A DNA stretch of 64,000 bases. Origin: Martinezella calliandrae (GTDB taxonomy: Bacteria; Pseudomonadota; Alphaproteobacteria; Rhizobiales; Rhizobiaceae). The DNA lies in contig NZ_JARFYN010000005.1 of the NCBI RefSeq assembly GCF_030272695.1, forward strand, positions 124,001-188,000, written 5' to 3'. Below, in pieces: positions 31,996 to 40,519 of this stretch. The notes beneath the pieces were generated by a model. That model had not been told where the DNA came from and ran no database searches. It was given only the letters and a program-made list of their open reading frames with translations. A program made the translations under genes and the position numbers. How positions within the stretch are numbered: position 1 is the stretch's first letter; each line of letters opens with the position of its first letter.

Positions 31996-32331
31996 ATGAA
32001 AGAATTGCTGGCTAAGTTGGGGATCGCCGCTGCGATCACCGTTACCGTGCTGTCGGGCACGGCGGAATATGCTTCCGCTCAGGGTGTCGATGTCTATATC
32101 GGCCCAGGTTACCATCGGCCGCCGCCGGATTACTATGCCCCGCGGCCGCATTACGACCGTCGCGGCTGCGATCCGCGAGAAGCCATGGATGTGGCCCGCA
32201 GCTACGGCCTGCACCGCGCTCGCGTGGTCGACGTGACGCCGCGTCGCGTCATTGTCGATGGTTTTGGCCGCCGTGGTCCGGATACGATGATGTTCGCCAA
32301 TGTTCGCGGCTGCCCGCTGATCGGCCGCTGA
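31996..32331 (+). CDS. Small secreted protein, tandem paralogue 2
   Basis: The 111-aa product has a signal peptide (MKELLAKLGIAAAITVTVLSG to about residue 29) and a Pro/Tyr-rich segment (YHRPPPDYYAPRPHYDRR). Its C-terminal 60 residues are shared with the protein at 31430: ARVVDVTPRRVIVDGFGRRG then CPLIGR. TGGAGGAC precedes the ATG. Two Cys positions are conserved between the paralogues. Function unknown. Confidence 0.8.
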   Translation: MKELLAKLGIAAAITVTVLSGTAEYASAQGVDVYIGPGYHRPPPDYYAPRPHYDRRGCDPREAMDVARSYGLHRARVVDVTPRRVIVDGFGRRGPDTMMFANVRGCPLIGR

Positions 32332-32400
32332 GACCGCCTGCGGGCGCATTGCGCCCGACGGCCACCGATTGATGTTTTCGCTTTGCCGGTGGGAGCCGCG

Positions 32401-32452
32401 AAACCGCCCTTTGCTCGGTCTTTCCGGACCTGAGCGAAGGGCGGTTTTGTTT
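32401..32452. terminator. Bidirectional intrinsic terminator
   Basis: A 16-bp stem (32401-32416 with 32432-32447, one G-T pair) with a 15-nt loop ends in TTTTGTTT on the plus strand and in TTT on the minus strand. It separates the convergent 31996 and 32457 genes. Confidence 0.85.
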
Positions 32453-32456
32453 GCGG

Positions 32457-33197
32457 CTATTGCTGGATTGCGTAGGTGATGCTGACCGAAGCGTTATAGG
32501 TGTTTTCGCCGCTCGCCACCGGCACCGCCTTCTCGGCAGGCGCCATGGCCATGGAGCGCATAACCGGCTGCGGCGGCGTGACGATGGCGCCCGCGTTGAT
32601 CGCAATGACACGGCCGAGCTTGACACCCGCCGCCTCGGTCAAGGTTTTTGCCTTGGCCGCGGCATCGGCCACCGCGCTCTTTCGGGCTTCTTCAAGCGCT
32701 GCATCCGGCTTATCGTTGGTGAACTGGATATCGCCGCCCTGGTTGACACCAAGGTTGACCGCCTTGTCGAGGAGGGCGCCGAGCTTGGAGAGGTCCCGCA
32801 CGCGCACCGTCAGGCCGTTGGTCACCTGGTATCCGGTCAGCGTCGGCGGCTGTGGCTGGCCATTCTTGTCGTTCTGATAAAGATATTGCGGCTGGATCGA
32901 GAAGCCCGATGTCTGGAGGTCGCGTTCGGCTATGCCGCTGTCCTTCAGCGTCGCCAGCACGGCGCCCATCGCCTTGTTATTCTGGTCGAGCGCGTCCTGG
33001 GCGGCTTTCGCCTCCTTGACGACCGAGAGCGTGACAACGGCCATATCCGGCGCAATGGCCGAATGCCCCTCGCCGGTGACGGTGATGATAGCCTCGCGCG
33101 GTTTTGCATCCTCTGCGAAACCATGGGTGGCGGGCACTAGGAGAGTCGCGCCGAGAAGAGCAGTAAAAACAAAATCTCTGGTTTTCATTATGGGCAT
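32457..33197 (-). CDS. SIMPL (DUF541) domain periplasmic protein
   Basis: The 246-aa protein has a signal peptide (about residues 4-29, FVFTALLGATLLVPATHGFAE) and a SIMPL domain: ITVTGEGHSAIAPDMAVVTLSV, LQTSGFSIQPQYLYQN and GYQVTNGLTVRVRDLSKLGALLD. Family members (YggE, BP26 of Brucella) assemble into periplasmic oligomeric channels and are linked to oxidative stress. AAGGA lies 7 nt before the ATG at 33197. Confidence 0.9.
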   Translation of the reverse strand: MPIMKTRDFVFTALLGATLLVPATHGFAEDAKPREAIITVTGEGHSAIAPDMAVVTLSVVKEAKAAQDALDQNNKAMGAVLATLKDSGIAERDLQTSGFSIQPQYLYQNDKNGQPQPPTLTGYQVTNGLTVRVRDLSKLGALLDKAVNLGVNQGGDIQFTNDKPDAALEEARKSAVADAAAKAKTLTEAAGVKLGRVIAINAGAIVTPPQPVMRSMAMAPAEKAVPVASGENTYNASVSITYAIQQ

Positions 33198-33361
33198 GGC
33201 TCATTCCTTGGTTGGTGTTTCCTTGGGATTCGCTTTTGCGGATTGATTGTGAAGGTATTGCGGCAGTCCCTTGTGGGAAAAGACGAATTGGGTTAGAGCC
33301 AGATCGGCTTCCGGGGAACCATTGCCCCGGCGCTGCATGCGCGATCATTTTTAGTCGTGCT

Positions 33362-33437
33362 GGGCCTGTAGCTCAATGGTTAGAGCCGGCGGCTCATAAC
33401 CGCTTGGTTGGGGGTTCGAGTCCCTCCGGGCCCACCA
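33362..33437 (+). tRNA. tRNA with CAT anticodon, probably tRNA-Ile2 (lysidine-modified)
   Basis: The 76-nt gene folds as a full cloverleaf: acceptor GGGCCTG/CGGGCCC, D arm GCTC/GAGC, anticodon loop CTCATAA, T loop GTTCGAGTC, and an encoded CCA end. The anticodon arm CGGCTCATAACCG and the following CTTGGTT resemble tRNA-Ile2 (read as CAU modified to lysidine) more than elongator tRNA-Met. The accessory region begins directly after it. Confidence 0.9.
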
Positions 33438-34304
33438 CTTTTTCCAGAGTTTTCGCCGCGCCTGCCCGTGTCGCCGGCGTTTCTGGGCGGCGGATCGGAG
33501 TCTTTTGAGGACTCTCCGCCAGCGCCAACTATAGCAAAAAACGCCGAATAATCAAGAAGTTGCAGAAGCGTGACCTGGGCGTAGCCTGCTCGTGTTCAGT
33601 TGGAAAGGGCGAGAAAGCGGTGCTCTACCGCTTGGCCGGTGGTTCGACCCTGAAGCGCGATCCGATCGCAGACGGGATAAGCCAGGACGGCCCGACCGAC
33701 GCGGAAAACTGGGCGGCAGTCTGGGCGGCAAAAGTGCCCGATTCGGCGAACGCCGTTCATTGGCCCGGAGAGGCCTGGCCGACAGACGATCCGAACACCC
33801 GGGCAACCCGCGGGCGGGCGTTGCTTTGGAAAATTGTACACCCGATTCCGCAAACACCCAAACTCGGATCACGCTACCTGTGACCAAGGGACCAAGGGCA
33901 AACGCGCCGGGCCCGGAGCTCCGCGGACCCCATGCCTCGCGGGTACGTCCGGACGCGAGACCTCGTGCAGCCGAGTGCACGGCGAACTGCCACGCCCGGG
34001 CGGATCCGACAAATGCGGGTCGGTGCGATGGACGCACCGTGCTGTAGTGGGGAGGTCGACCGCGCGCGTGCAACCTGACCGTCGTCAACTCAGGGCCTCG
34101 CCCCCCGGACCACATTCCCGAGGCCAGGTTGTTGCTCTGTAACATTTTGCACGCAGTAGTAATCAGGCGTTATTGAATTCGCTTCAATGCTTGCCAACCA
34201 AGGTGCTAGGGGCTGACGCATCGAGAGCGTGGTTCTTAGAAAAGCCTGCCACGTGAATTGCCGTAGAGGCGCTACTTAACCGCCCAACAATAATAAAACA
34301 CTGG
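33438..34304. other. Gene-poor, very GC-rich stretch after the tRNA
   Basis: About 870 bp carry no supported gene. The open frames on both strands have Arg/Pro/Gly-rich translations typical of non-coding GC-rich DNA and no ribosome sites. I found no repeat of the tRNA 3' end here. The last 150 bp become AT-richer toward the regulator gene at 34305. Confidence 0.55.
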
Positions 34305-34850
34305 TCAAGACCGGGCCTTGTCCGAACCCCATTGGACGCCAACGCCGTAGTATTTCCCAGTTGACGGGTCACCCCATCCAGTAAACTCGAGGCCTTCAGC
34401 TTTGTAGTAGCGCACTAGCGTTTGGTAGGACTCGGCCCACGTCTTGCCAGCTTCCAGACCTTTAACGGCAGCAGGTGTCAATCCTGCGGCCGCGGCTACA
34501 TCCGTCTGCTCTCTGCCGAGGAAGGCTCGTGCCGCTTTAAACGATACGGCGACGTCCATCGCGTGGAGACCTTCAAGTGCCTTTCCGGTTACCTGCGAGC
34601 TTGGAGCTGCCCATCTAACCCCACATCGAGTGATTTCCGAACCAATCGATGCCTCGCCCAGAAATTGGATATTGTTCGCGAGATAGAAGTCTACGAGGAG
34701 CAAGTTTGTGTCCGCCAGCAGATAGCTCGAATTCTCGACAACAGAGAGCGACTTTTGGGAAATGCCTGCCCGTTCCGCAACGCCACGCTGCGAAAGGTTC
34801 AGAAGCGCGCGAGCGGCTCGGAGAGCCTCGGCAGGAGCCAGTATTCTCAT
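34305..34850 (-). CDS. Tandem-HTH (double XRE) transcriptional regulator
   Basis: The 181-aa protein has two Cro/C1-type HTH units. The first is at about residues 7-55 (AARALLNLSQRGVAERAGISQKSLSVVENS). The second is at about 105-155 (AARAFLGREQTDVAAAAGLTPAAVKGLEAGKTWAESYQTLVRYYKAEGLEFTG). Each unit is followed by an 'I/LEFxG' end typical of single-HTH proteins, so this looks like an internal duplication. It faces the 34.9-40 kb cluster across a short intergenic region with an inverted repeat and probably represses it. Confidence 0.85.
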   Translation of the reverse strand: MRILAPAEALRAARALLNLSQRGVAERAGISQKSLSVVENSSYLLADTNLLLVDFYLANNIQFLGEASIGSEITRCGVRWAAPSSQVTGKALEGLHAMDVAVSFKAARAFLGREQTDVAAAAGLTPAAVKGLEAGKTWAESYQTLVRYYKAEGLEFTGWGDPSTGKYYGVGVQWGSDKARS

Positions 34851-34896
34851 TACGTCGAAAAGCCGGTCGCAGCCGAAATTGTCAATAAGTGACGTC

Positions 34897-34916
34897 TGAG
34901 GTCTTCCAAAACCTCA
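34897..34916. promoter_or_regulatory. Inverted repeat, candidate operator for the double-HTH regulator
   Basis: TGAGGT (34897-34902) and ACCTCA (34911-34916) form an inverted repeat with an 8-nt spacer. Imperfect symmetry extends outward (GACGTC / AGAAGTC). It lies 46 bp upstream of the regulator start, between it and the divergent cluster. Confidence 0.4.
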
Positions 34917-34964
34917 AGAAGTCGTTATAAGGGACTCAGTGATGGCAGAATCGGTATCAATGAT

Positions 34965-35703
34965 TTGAGGTCAGCTTTGAAACAGGACGAATCGGATACC
35001 CGAAATTGTTTTGGAACGTCCCGATTGGCGCTCGCCGGACTCCTAAGGGGCTGGCAGGTGATCTCGAAATCGTCGACGAATGTGACGTCTCGAGGTCGGC
35101 ACAGGTGGCAATCGATCGCTGGACGAATAGGGCTCAGGAGCCTGCCATGCCTTATTGGCAGGCCACTCGGACATCCCGGCATTCGGGACGGACGGGCGGC
35201 ATGTTCAAGCCAGTTGCTTTATCTGGACCCCCATCGCGGTGTGGCACGCACTCTGTCACGCTGGTATGGCCTCGGGGCGCAGTTGGAGCCCGACTACTGG
35301 GATGATCATTTTTCCAAGTGCCATGATCACCGAGTAATCGGATCTCCGGACACCAACTTTACCGGAGTCTTGAAATCGCAGGAGTATGCGATGCCAACAA
35401 CACGTTCGCGCAAACGAAAAGCGTCAATCCTGGCCATCGACGAACTAGACAATTTTGGGCGATCGGACCGAGGCGGGTCGAAACGGCCCTATCTGGAAGC
35501 CGTGATGGCGGGGCTTCTTCACTTTCTGGATGGCTTTGATCGCGGTGAAAGCGCCGTTGTCGTCGGAGCCCGCGTTCATCCCGATCGGCCTGATCCAGCA
35601 ATCCGGGCGTCCGGGACGACTGGACCACCGGCTCGGAACTCCTGAATACCGGAGTGATCGCATTGCCAGCGGCAAGACTGCAAATTTCCTGAGGCCAATT
35701 TGA
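34965..35703 (+). pseudogene. Decayed duplicate of the 139-aa protein gene plus FtsH-like gene
   Basis: The first part matches the protein at 35747 in two frames: LAGDLEIVDECDVSRSAQVA plus IDRWTNRAQEPA, then, after a shift near 35150, CLIGRPLGHPGIRDGRAACS and LLYLDPHRGVARTLSRWYGL. The same frame then enters AAA+ sequence at Walker B (ILAIDELDNFG), continues LLHFLDGFDRGESAVVVGAR VHPDRPDPAI, and shifts again to RPGRLDHRL. So an internal deletion removed the N-terminal and Walker A part of an FtsH-like gene and fused the remains to its small neighbour. No HEVGH part remains. Confidence 0.75.
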
Positions 35704-35746
35704 GCAGTCTGAACCGTTCGGGGTTTTAAAATTCTAGGAGAGCGTA

Positions 35747-36166
35747 ATGCCGTTCGGGCAAACGAACTCGTGTGCCCTGGTATTCAACCGAAGCGATGGA
35801 TTGAACGCCGATTCTTTTGCGCTTCACCTAGCGGAGCTTGCGGAGACACATATGACGGAACCCAACAGAGGCATATATCTCGGGGACGATCGCCGGCTAC
35901 TGCTTGCCAGGCTGCAGTCTCTCGTAGCGGATTTGGGAGCAACCGAATTTCCGGACCCGTCGAATATTTCGGTGGTCATGGATCAATGGCAAGTCGGTAA
36001 ACGGGAGGTGCCGTGTCTCCTGGGCAGTGCGTTTGGACATCCCAAGTTCTTCGATGGAAGCCTGTCCATTTCGTCCGAGCTTTTCTACCTTGATGTTGAA
36101 AGCGGGATCGCTCGAACACTTTCGCGATGGTATCGCCTCGGCTCACGATCCAATCTGGAAAGATAG
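35747..36166 (+). CDS. 139-aa protein of unknown function in the FtsH-like cluster
   Basis: I do not recognise a family. The C-terminal half carries a block (PCLLGSAFGHPKFFDGS ... ELFYLDVESGIARTLSRWYRLGS) that is conserved in the decayed copy at 34965, which shows that this part is under selection or was recently duplicated. There is no signal peptide or membrane segment. A strong ribosome site (AGGAGAGCGTA before ATG) fixes the start. It precedes the FtsH-like gene by 89 bp and is probably its partner or adaptor. Confidence 0.7.
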   Translation: MPFGQTNSCALVFNRSDGLNADSFALHLAELAETHMTEPNRGIYLGDDRRLLLARLQSLVADLGATEFPDPSNISVVMDQWQVGKREVPCLLGSAFGHPKFFDGSLSISSELFYLDVESGIARTLSRWYRLGSRSNLER

Positions 36167-36255
36167 CAAAACTTCGTCTGGCCATGTCCGGCGACGACCT
36201 CATTTTCGATAGCTAGATCACATTTCCGCAACCGATAACGTCGGAAGGCATTGCC

Positions 36256-38226
36256 GTGCGCAATAAAGAGTTGAACGTCTTGCCTACACTAAAACAAGCT
36301 TTGGCCTTCTGCATCGCCAAGCGATTTCTGAGACCTTTCCGTAATCGGAAAGATGTCAATTTCCTCGCAACTGTCGTCGTCGCAATCGAAGGGATGGCGG
36401 ACGCCATCGAGGTGGCTTGCGAACTCGTCCTGAACGGTAGAGCGCGCACCAGAATCTGCGCCGGTGGTCGCGACGCGGTCATCGAACTGATCACAGACTC
36501 CAAAAAGCAAAGAGACGTACTGGCCCGAGTTCAGGAACCCAACGTGGTCGTGCTGGTGTTTAAGGACGAAGGTCAGGTCCCGCCTGAAATTAGAGATTTC
36601 GCCGATGTATATGAGGTCATCGACAAGCTCGACCCGCGCCTAATGAAAGCCGCGGTCTACCAAGCATTTGCGACCAAGATTTCGCTGAGCGACGCCCAGT
36701 TTATTCTGGAGCAACCGATTGAAGATTGGTCGATGGCGTTCCGGACGGGTCGACCAGTCGAGCGATCCCTGATGTTGTTGAGGAAGAAGGACGAGCAGCG
36801 ACAAGCCGCGGTGCAGAAAACGGAGATGGTGGCGAAGCCGCTCAGTCTGGAGGAACTCCATGGCTACGGAGAGGCCAAGGTGTGGGGTCTTGAATTGGCC
36901 AGCGATCTTGCTCGGTATCGACGTGGCGAGATTGCCTGGGCGGACGTCGAACCAGGACTGCTGCTATCCGGTCCAACGGGAGTCGGCAAGACCCGCTTCG
37001 CCCAGGCTCTCGCGACCACTTGTTGCGTGCCCTTGATCCACGCTTCATACGCGCGATGGCAGAGTGAAGGACATCAAGGCGATATGCTTGCTGCAATGTA
37101 TCAGGACTTCAAAGCGGCACAGGCAAAGGCACCCGCTTTACTACTCGTCGACGAGCTCGACAGCTTCGGGTCACGGGCGAACGGAGATAGTCACTCACGC
37201 AGCTATACCCGCCAAGTCGTCAATGGCTTTCTTGAATGTCTCGACGGAGCGACCGCGAGGTCAGGTGTTATCGTCATCGGCACTACCAACCATCCCGAAA
37301 TGATAGACCCTGCGATCCTTCGTCCCGGAAGGTTCGATCGTCACATCGCCATTGCGCTTCCAGATTCGAAGGCCCGGCTCGCAATCTTGCGGCAGTACCT
37401 CCCGACGGCCATCCCGGGCGAACACGAAACGCGGATTATTGAGGAAACGGAAGGGATGTCCGGCGCAGAGCTTGAGCAGCTGGCACGAGAGAGCCGGCGT
37501 TGTGCAAGGGCTCTGAACCGTGAAGTCGCCGTTGACGATATGCTTGCATGCCTACCGAAAACGCAGATCGTTCCGCCAAAGCGATTGGCCATTTTGTCGA
37601 TCCATGAGGTCGGGCATGCCATTGTCGCGCTCGCTCTCGGCCGGCGTATCGAAATCATCAGAATAGCGGACCGCTATCGGGCGGACTCAGGTGGAGGCAT
37701 CGAGTTGGGAACTGTCCGCCTCGAACACACCGATCGTCGTCGCACCGCTCGATCCTATTGCGAGGAAATTTGCGTCGCTCTGGCCGGAATCGCCGCAGAG
37801 ATCGAGCTCGTCGGCGAACACGACGACGGCGCGGCTGGCTATCCGGATTCGGATCTCAACAAGGCGACGCAACTGGCCACCCTTGTCGAAGGCGTCCTCG
37901 GTTTCGGTGACACGCTTGTCGTGGAGCAAAATCCTCTCGATATCGACCAGCTCTCAAGACTTCGGTTGAGAAGCCCGCACTTGTGGGGGCGCGTTGATCG
38001 ATTGTTGGCATCGCAGATGCGCGAAACGAGAAGGATCGTAGCCGAAAATCGGTCGGCGATTGGGGCTCTCGCGGCGGAGCTCACCGTGCGGAAAACGATG
38101 ACCGGAACGGAAGTCTCGGAGTTTCTGCAGTCGGCAGCCTACGTGGTCGTCATGGCCAGGGACCTCGCGGGAAACAACCCTGAAGACATAAAGATGCGAC
38201 GACAGCGAGCGGAGAGGGCAAACTGA
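36256..38226 (+). CDS. Soluble FtsH-like AAA+ protein with M41 zinc-protease domain
   Basis: The 656-aa protein has an unrecognised N-terminal domain (1-195), an AAA+ module and an M41-like peptidase domain. Walker A is GPTGVGKT (239-246), Walker B is LLLVDELDSFGSR (Asp299-Glu300), and the arginine-finger region is RPGRFDR (356-362). The zinc motif HEVGH is at 450-454, and Asp533 in PDSDLNKAT matches FtsH's third ligand region (NDL..AT). Unlike FtsH there are no membrane segments, so it should be a cytosolic ATP-driven protease. It starts with GTG after GGAAGG. Its stop overlaps the next start by 1 nt. Confidence 0.85.
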   Translation: MRNKELNVLPTLKQALAFCIAKRFLRPFRNRKDVNFLATVVVAIEGMADAIEVACELVLNGRARTRICAGGRDAVIELITDSKKQRDVLARVQEPNVVVLVFKDEGQVPPEIRDFADVYEVIDKLDPRLMKAAVYQAFATKISLSDAQFILEQPIEDWSMAFRTGRPVERSLMLLRKKDEQRQAAVQKTEMVAKPLSLEELHGYGEAKVWGLELASDLARYRRGEIAWADVEPGLLLSGPTGVGKTRFAQALATTCCVPLIHASYARWQSEGHQGDMLAAMYQDFKAAQAKAPALLLVDELDSFGSRANGDSHSRSYTRQVVNGFLECLDGATARSGVIVIGTTNHPEMIDPAILRPGRFDRHIAIALPDSKARLAILRQYLPTAIPGEHETRIIEETEGMSGAELEQLARESRRCARALNREVAVDDMLACLPKTQIVPPKRLAILSIHEVGHAIVALALGRRIEIIRIADRYRADSGGGIELGTVRLEHTDRRRTARSYCEEICVALAGIAAEIELVGEHDDGAAGYPDSDLNKATQLATLVEGVLGFGDTLVVEQNPLDIDQLSRLRLRSPHLWGRVDRLLASQMRETRRIVAENRSAIGALAAELTVRKTMTGTEVSEFLQSAAYVVVMARDLAGNNPEDIKMRRQRAERAN

Positions 38227-38996
38227 TGAAGCTATGGATTCTGTCCGATCTCCATCTAGACGTTAGCGAGCTCGCCGAACTCGATATTCCGGAGGCCGAC
38301 GTCTGCGTCGTCGCTGGCGATATCTTTACTCGCGGCGTCGTTCCAAGCCTCCGATGGCTTGATGACCGCATCACCGCGCACATGCCGGTCGTTTTCGTCG
38401 CCGGCAACCACGAGTTCTATCACAGTGGAATCATTCAAGGGCACATCGCGGCGACCCGCTATGATGCAAGAGGAGACCTCCACTATCTTGAAAACGGGTG
38501 TGTGGAGATCGACGGTGTTCTTTTCGCCGGCGCAACGCTCTGGACCGATTTCGACCTGTTCGGACCGGAGTGGTCGCACAGAGGGATGCAAAATGCCGCC
38601 GCCGCGATGAACGATTTCCGGCTCATCGCCTTCGGTGATGAACCGTCGCAGCGCTTCAAACCGATACATTCGCTGAAGATCCACCAGGAAAGTCGACGTT
38701 TTCTGGACGGTATCCTCGCGAAATATCGAGATCAGAAAGTTGTCTTCGTGACACATCATGCCCCGAGCATGCTGTCGGTCGAGGAAAAATATCGTACCGA
38801 TCTGCTTACCACGGCGTTCGCATCGAATCTCGAGGACTTGATGGCACCGGGCGGTCCGACTCTATGGATTCATGGGCACGTCCATCACTTCGTCGATTAC
38901 ACCATCAACGACACGCGGGTGATCGCCAATCCGAGAGGCTATCCCCGGGAAGAGTGCTATCGGCAATTCGACCGGAGTTTCGTCATCGAAGTCTGA
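38226..38996 (+). CDS. Calcineurin-like metallophosphoesterase
   Basis: The 256-aa protein has all metallophosphoesterase metal-binding motifs: DLHLD (about 8-12), GDIF (about 34-37), GNHEFYH (about 60-66), THHAPS (about 177-182) and GHVHHF (about 217-222). The substrate could be a nucleotide, nucleic acid or phosphoprotein; it cannot be read from the sequence. Its ATG overlaps the stop of the FtsH-like gene (TGATG), so the two are translationally coupled and likely act together. Confidence 0.9.
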   Translation: MKLWILSDLHLDVSELAELDIPEADVCVVAGDIFTRGVVPSLRWLDDRITAHMPVVFVAGNHEFYHSGIIQGHIAATRYDARGDLHYLENGCVEIDGVLFAGATLWTDFDLFGPEWSHRGMQNAAAAMNDFRLIAFGDEPSQRFKPIHSLKIHQESRRFLDGILAKYRDQKVVFVTHHAPSMLSVEEKYRTDLLTTAFASNLEDLMAPGGPTLWIHGHVHHFVDYTINDTRVIANPRGYPREECYRQFDRSFVIEV

Positions 38997-39046
38997 CATC
39001 TCGGAAACCTGGCTCCACCGAATCGTTGCAGAGAAGGACGGATGCA

Positions 39047-40015
39047 ATGGCGAAACGCTCGCGGTCGTCTCCAAAAGGTAAAGCACGGACTGCTATGCCG
39101 GGCTCGCTCGGGGAGGCGCTCGACGAGGTCGGCTTTCAGCCGCTGGGCCGCCGGATCACGGTCGGAAAGCAGACCGCAAGACATCCCCGGGCTTCGACCG
39201 ACTGGGCGGTTCCCGCAATCGAGTTCTTCCGGTTTACGCTTCCGCGCGCTCCGAACGGCAACTGGGAACATCTCTTTATCGCGGCTCACGAAGTAGCTTG
39301 CCAAGCTTTGGCGATGCTGGGTCACTCCGTCGTTATCGACGGCGGTGCAAAACCAGTCTCCAACCCCGTATTGCCGGCGGTACTTCCGCGATGGGACGAT
39401 ATAGCCACCGCAGTCGTTTGGTCGGCGGGTCAGTCGGGGCTCCTAAGCTATCGGCGGCGCGGGGGAACGGGCTATGGAAAAAGATCGCCAAGCCTTCCAA
39501 GATCGAACATACGGGCTGGATATGGATGCCCTCCTGCCTACCTGGCGGCGGAGGCGTTTCCAGTCTTCCAAAGTCTTGGACTGATTTTGGATCGCCGCTG
39601 GACAGCGGTTGCTGAAACGATCCTCTGGCGCGATACCCCTCACGAGGCGGGAATGAATTTCGCGAAGGACCGCCGTTTCATCGAGGCCCTCGAAGTTGCC
39701 CTAACAAGCGTTCCCGAGGATGTCGCGGCGAAAATCAGAGACATCGCGGCGATGCCCGCGACGGACGTCGCGGAGATAGTGGAATTCGTAGAGCGGCACG
39801 CACCCTTCCATACGACGAAAGACGAGGTTCTGGTATATCTGCAAGACCGAAGCCGCCGCTTGTTGTGTGAACTGTTCGCAAAGCGATGGCGGTTGGGCGA
39901 CGGATGGCTGTCCGCCGGAGAATGCAAACGCGCCCTGTTTCTCGAGTTGGACCCGCTTTCAATTCAGATGAGCTTGGAGTTTGCCAAAGTCTTTGTTCCT
40001 TCAGGTATCGGATGA
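39047..40015 (+). CDS. 322-aa protein of unknown function, fourth gene of the FtsH-like cluster
   Basis: I recognise no family. The product starts with a basic tail (MAKRSRSSPKGKARTAMPGS) followed by mixed alpha/beta sequence with no membrane segment. Residues about 170-195 (RRRGGTGYGKRSPSLPRSNIRAGYG) are unusually Arg/Gly-rich. GAGAAGG lies 8 nt before the ATG, and the gene follows the phosphoesterase by 50 bp on the same strand. It appears to be part of the same operon. Confidence 0.65.
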   Translation: MAKRSRSSPKGKARTAMPGSLGEALDEVGFQPLGRRITVGKQTARHPRASTDWAVPAIEFFRFTLPRAPNGNWEHLFIAAHEVACQALAMLGHSVVIDGGAKPVSNPVLPAVLPRWDDIATAVVWSAGQSGLLSYRRRGGTGYGKRSPSLPRSNIRAGYGCPPAYLAAEAFPVFQSLGLILDRRWTAVAETILWRDTPHEAGMNFAKDRRFIEALEVALTSVPEDVAAKIRDIAAMPATDVAEIVEFVERHAPFHTTKDEVLVYLQDRSRRLLCELFAKRWRLGDGWLSAGECKRALFLELDPLSIQMSLEFAKVFVPSGIG

Positions 40016-40186
40016 GAAGTTAGGGATTGAACGACTATCGATTTCTCCTGGTGGCAGTCGAAACGCGAGGCAGCCGCCTTGCGCAAAATGGCTCTCTACC
40101 CACGCACGACTTCATAGGCCGTACGCTTGCGGCTGAGACACTAGACTTGGAGAACACCACGAAAATGCGCCTCAGAGGGTCGCTCG

Positions 40187-40519
40187 ATGTTGAAGAACAC
40201 GACCATGAATCTGCCGGATGAACTGATTGCCAGGGTAAGAGCGTACGCCGCGCAAAATCGGCCAACCATGACCGCGATCCTGCGTGAGCATTTTGAAGCG
40301 ATCACAGAACCAGAGAGAGAGATTTCCGACGAAGACCCGCTTCTGGCTTATTCCAAAGGGCTACTCTCAACGCGAGAAGCTGTTCGCCGCCTTGGTCTGA
40401 GGGACTACGCCGACCTGCCCGTCGCGCTGGGAGACGCCGACCTTCCTATGCCACCCCCACCGGCGCACGAAATCGACAGCCAGGCCGCCATCTTCGCAAA
40501 GCTTTGGAGGATGGGATGA
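40187..40519 (+). CDS. Ribbon-helix-helix antitoxin-like protein
   Basis: In this 110-aa protein the N-terminus (MNLPDELIARVRAYAAQNRPTMTAILREHFEAI) is a typical ribbon-helix-helix, CopG/MetJ type. The C-terminal part is acidic and Pro-rich (LGDADLPMPPPPAHEIDSQAAIFAKLWRMG) and could neutralise the downstream product. The stop overlaps the next start (ATGA at 40516), as in many toxin-antitoxin pairs. Start at 40187 follows GAGGG; a Met 6 codons on is possible. Confidence 0.75.
   Translation: MLKNTTMNLPDELIARVRAYAAQNRPTMTAILREHFEAITEPEREISDEDPLLAYSKGLLSTREAVRRLGLRDYADLPVALGDADLPMPPPPAHEIDSQAAIFAKLWRMG

Noticed and set aside
33600..33655. Possible tRNA-like fragment (GCGGTAGAGCACCGC on the minus strand, GGTTCGACC on the plus strand)
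   Set aside because: Pieces resemble D-arm and T-loop sequence but lie on opposite strands and do not fold into a cloverleaf.
33552..34145. 197-codon open frame in the GC-rich gap after the tRNA
   Set aside because: Arg/Pro/Ser/Gly-rich translation, no ribosome site, and equally long frames on the other strand indicate non-coding GC-rich DNA.
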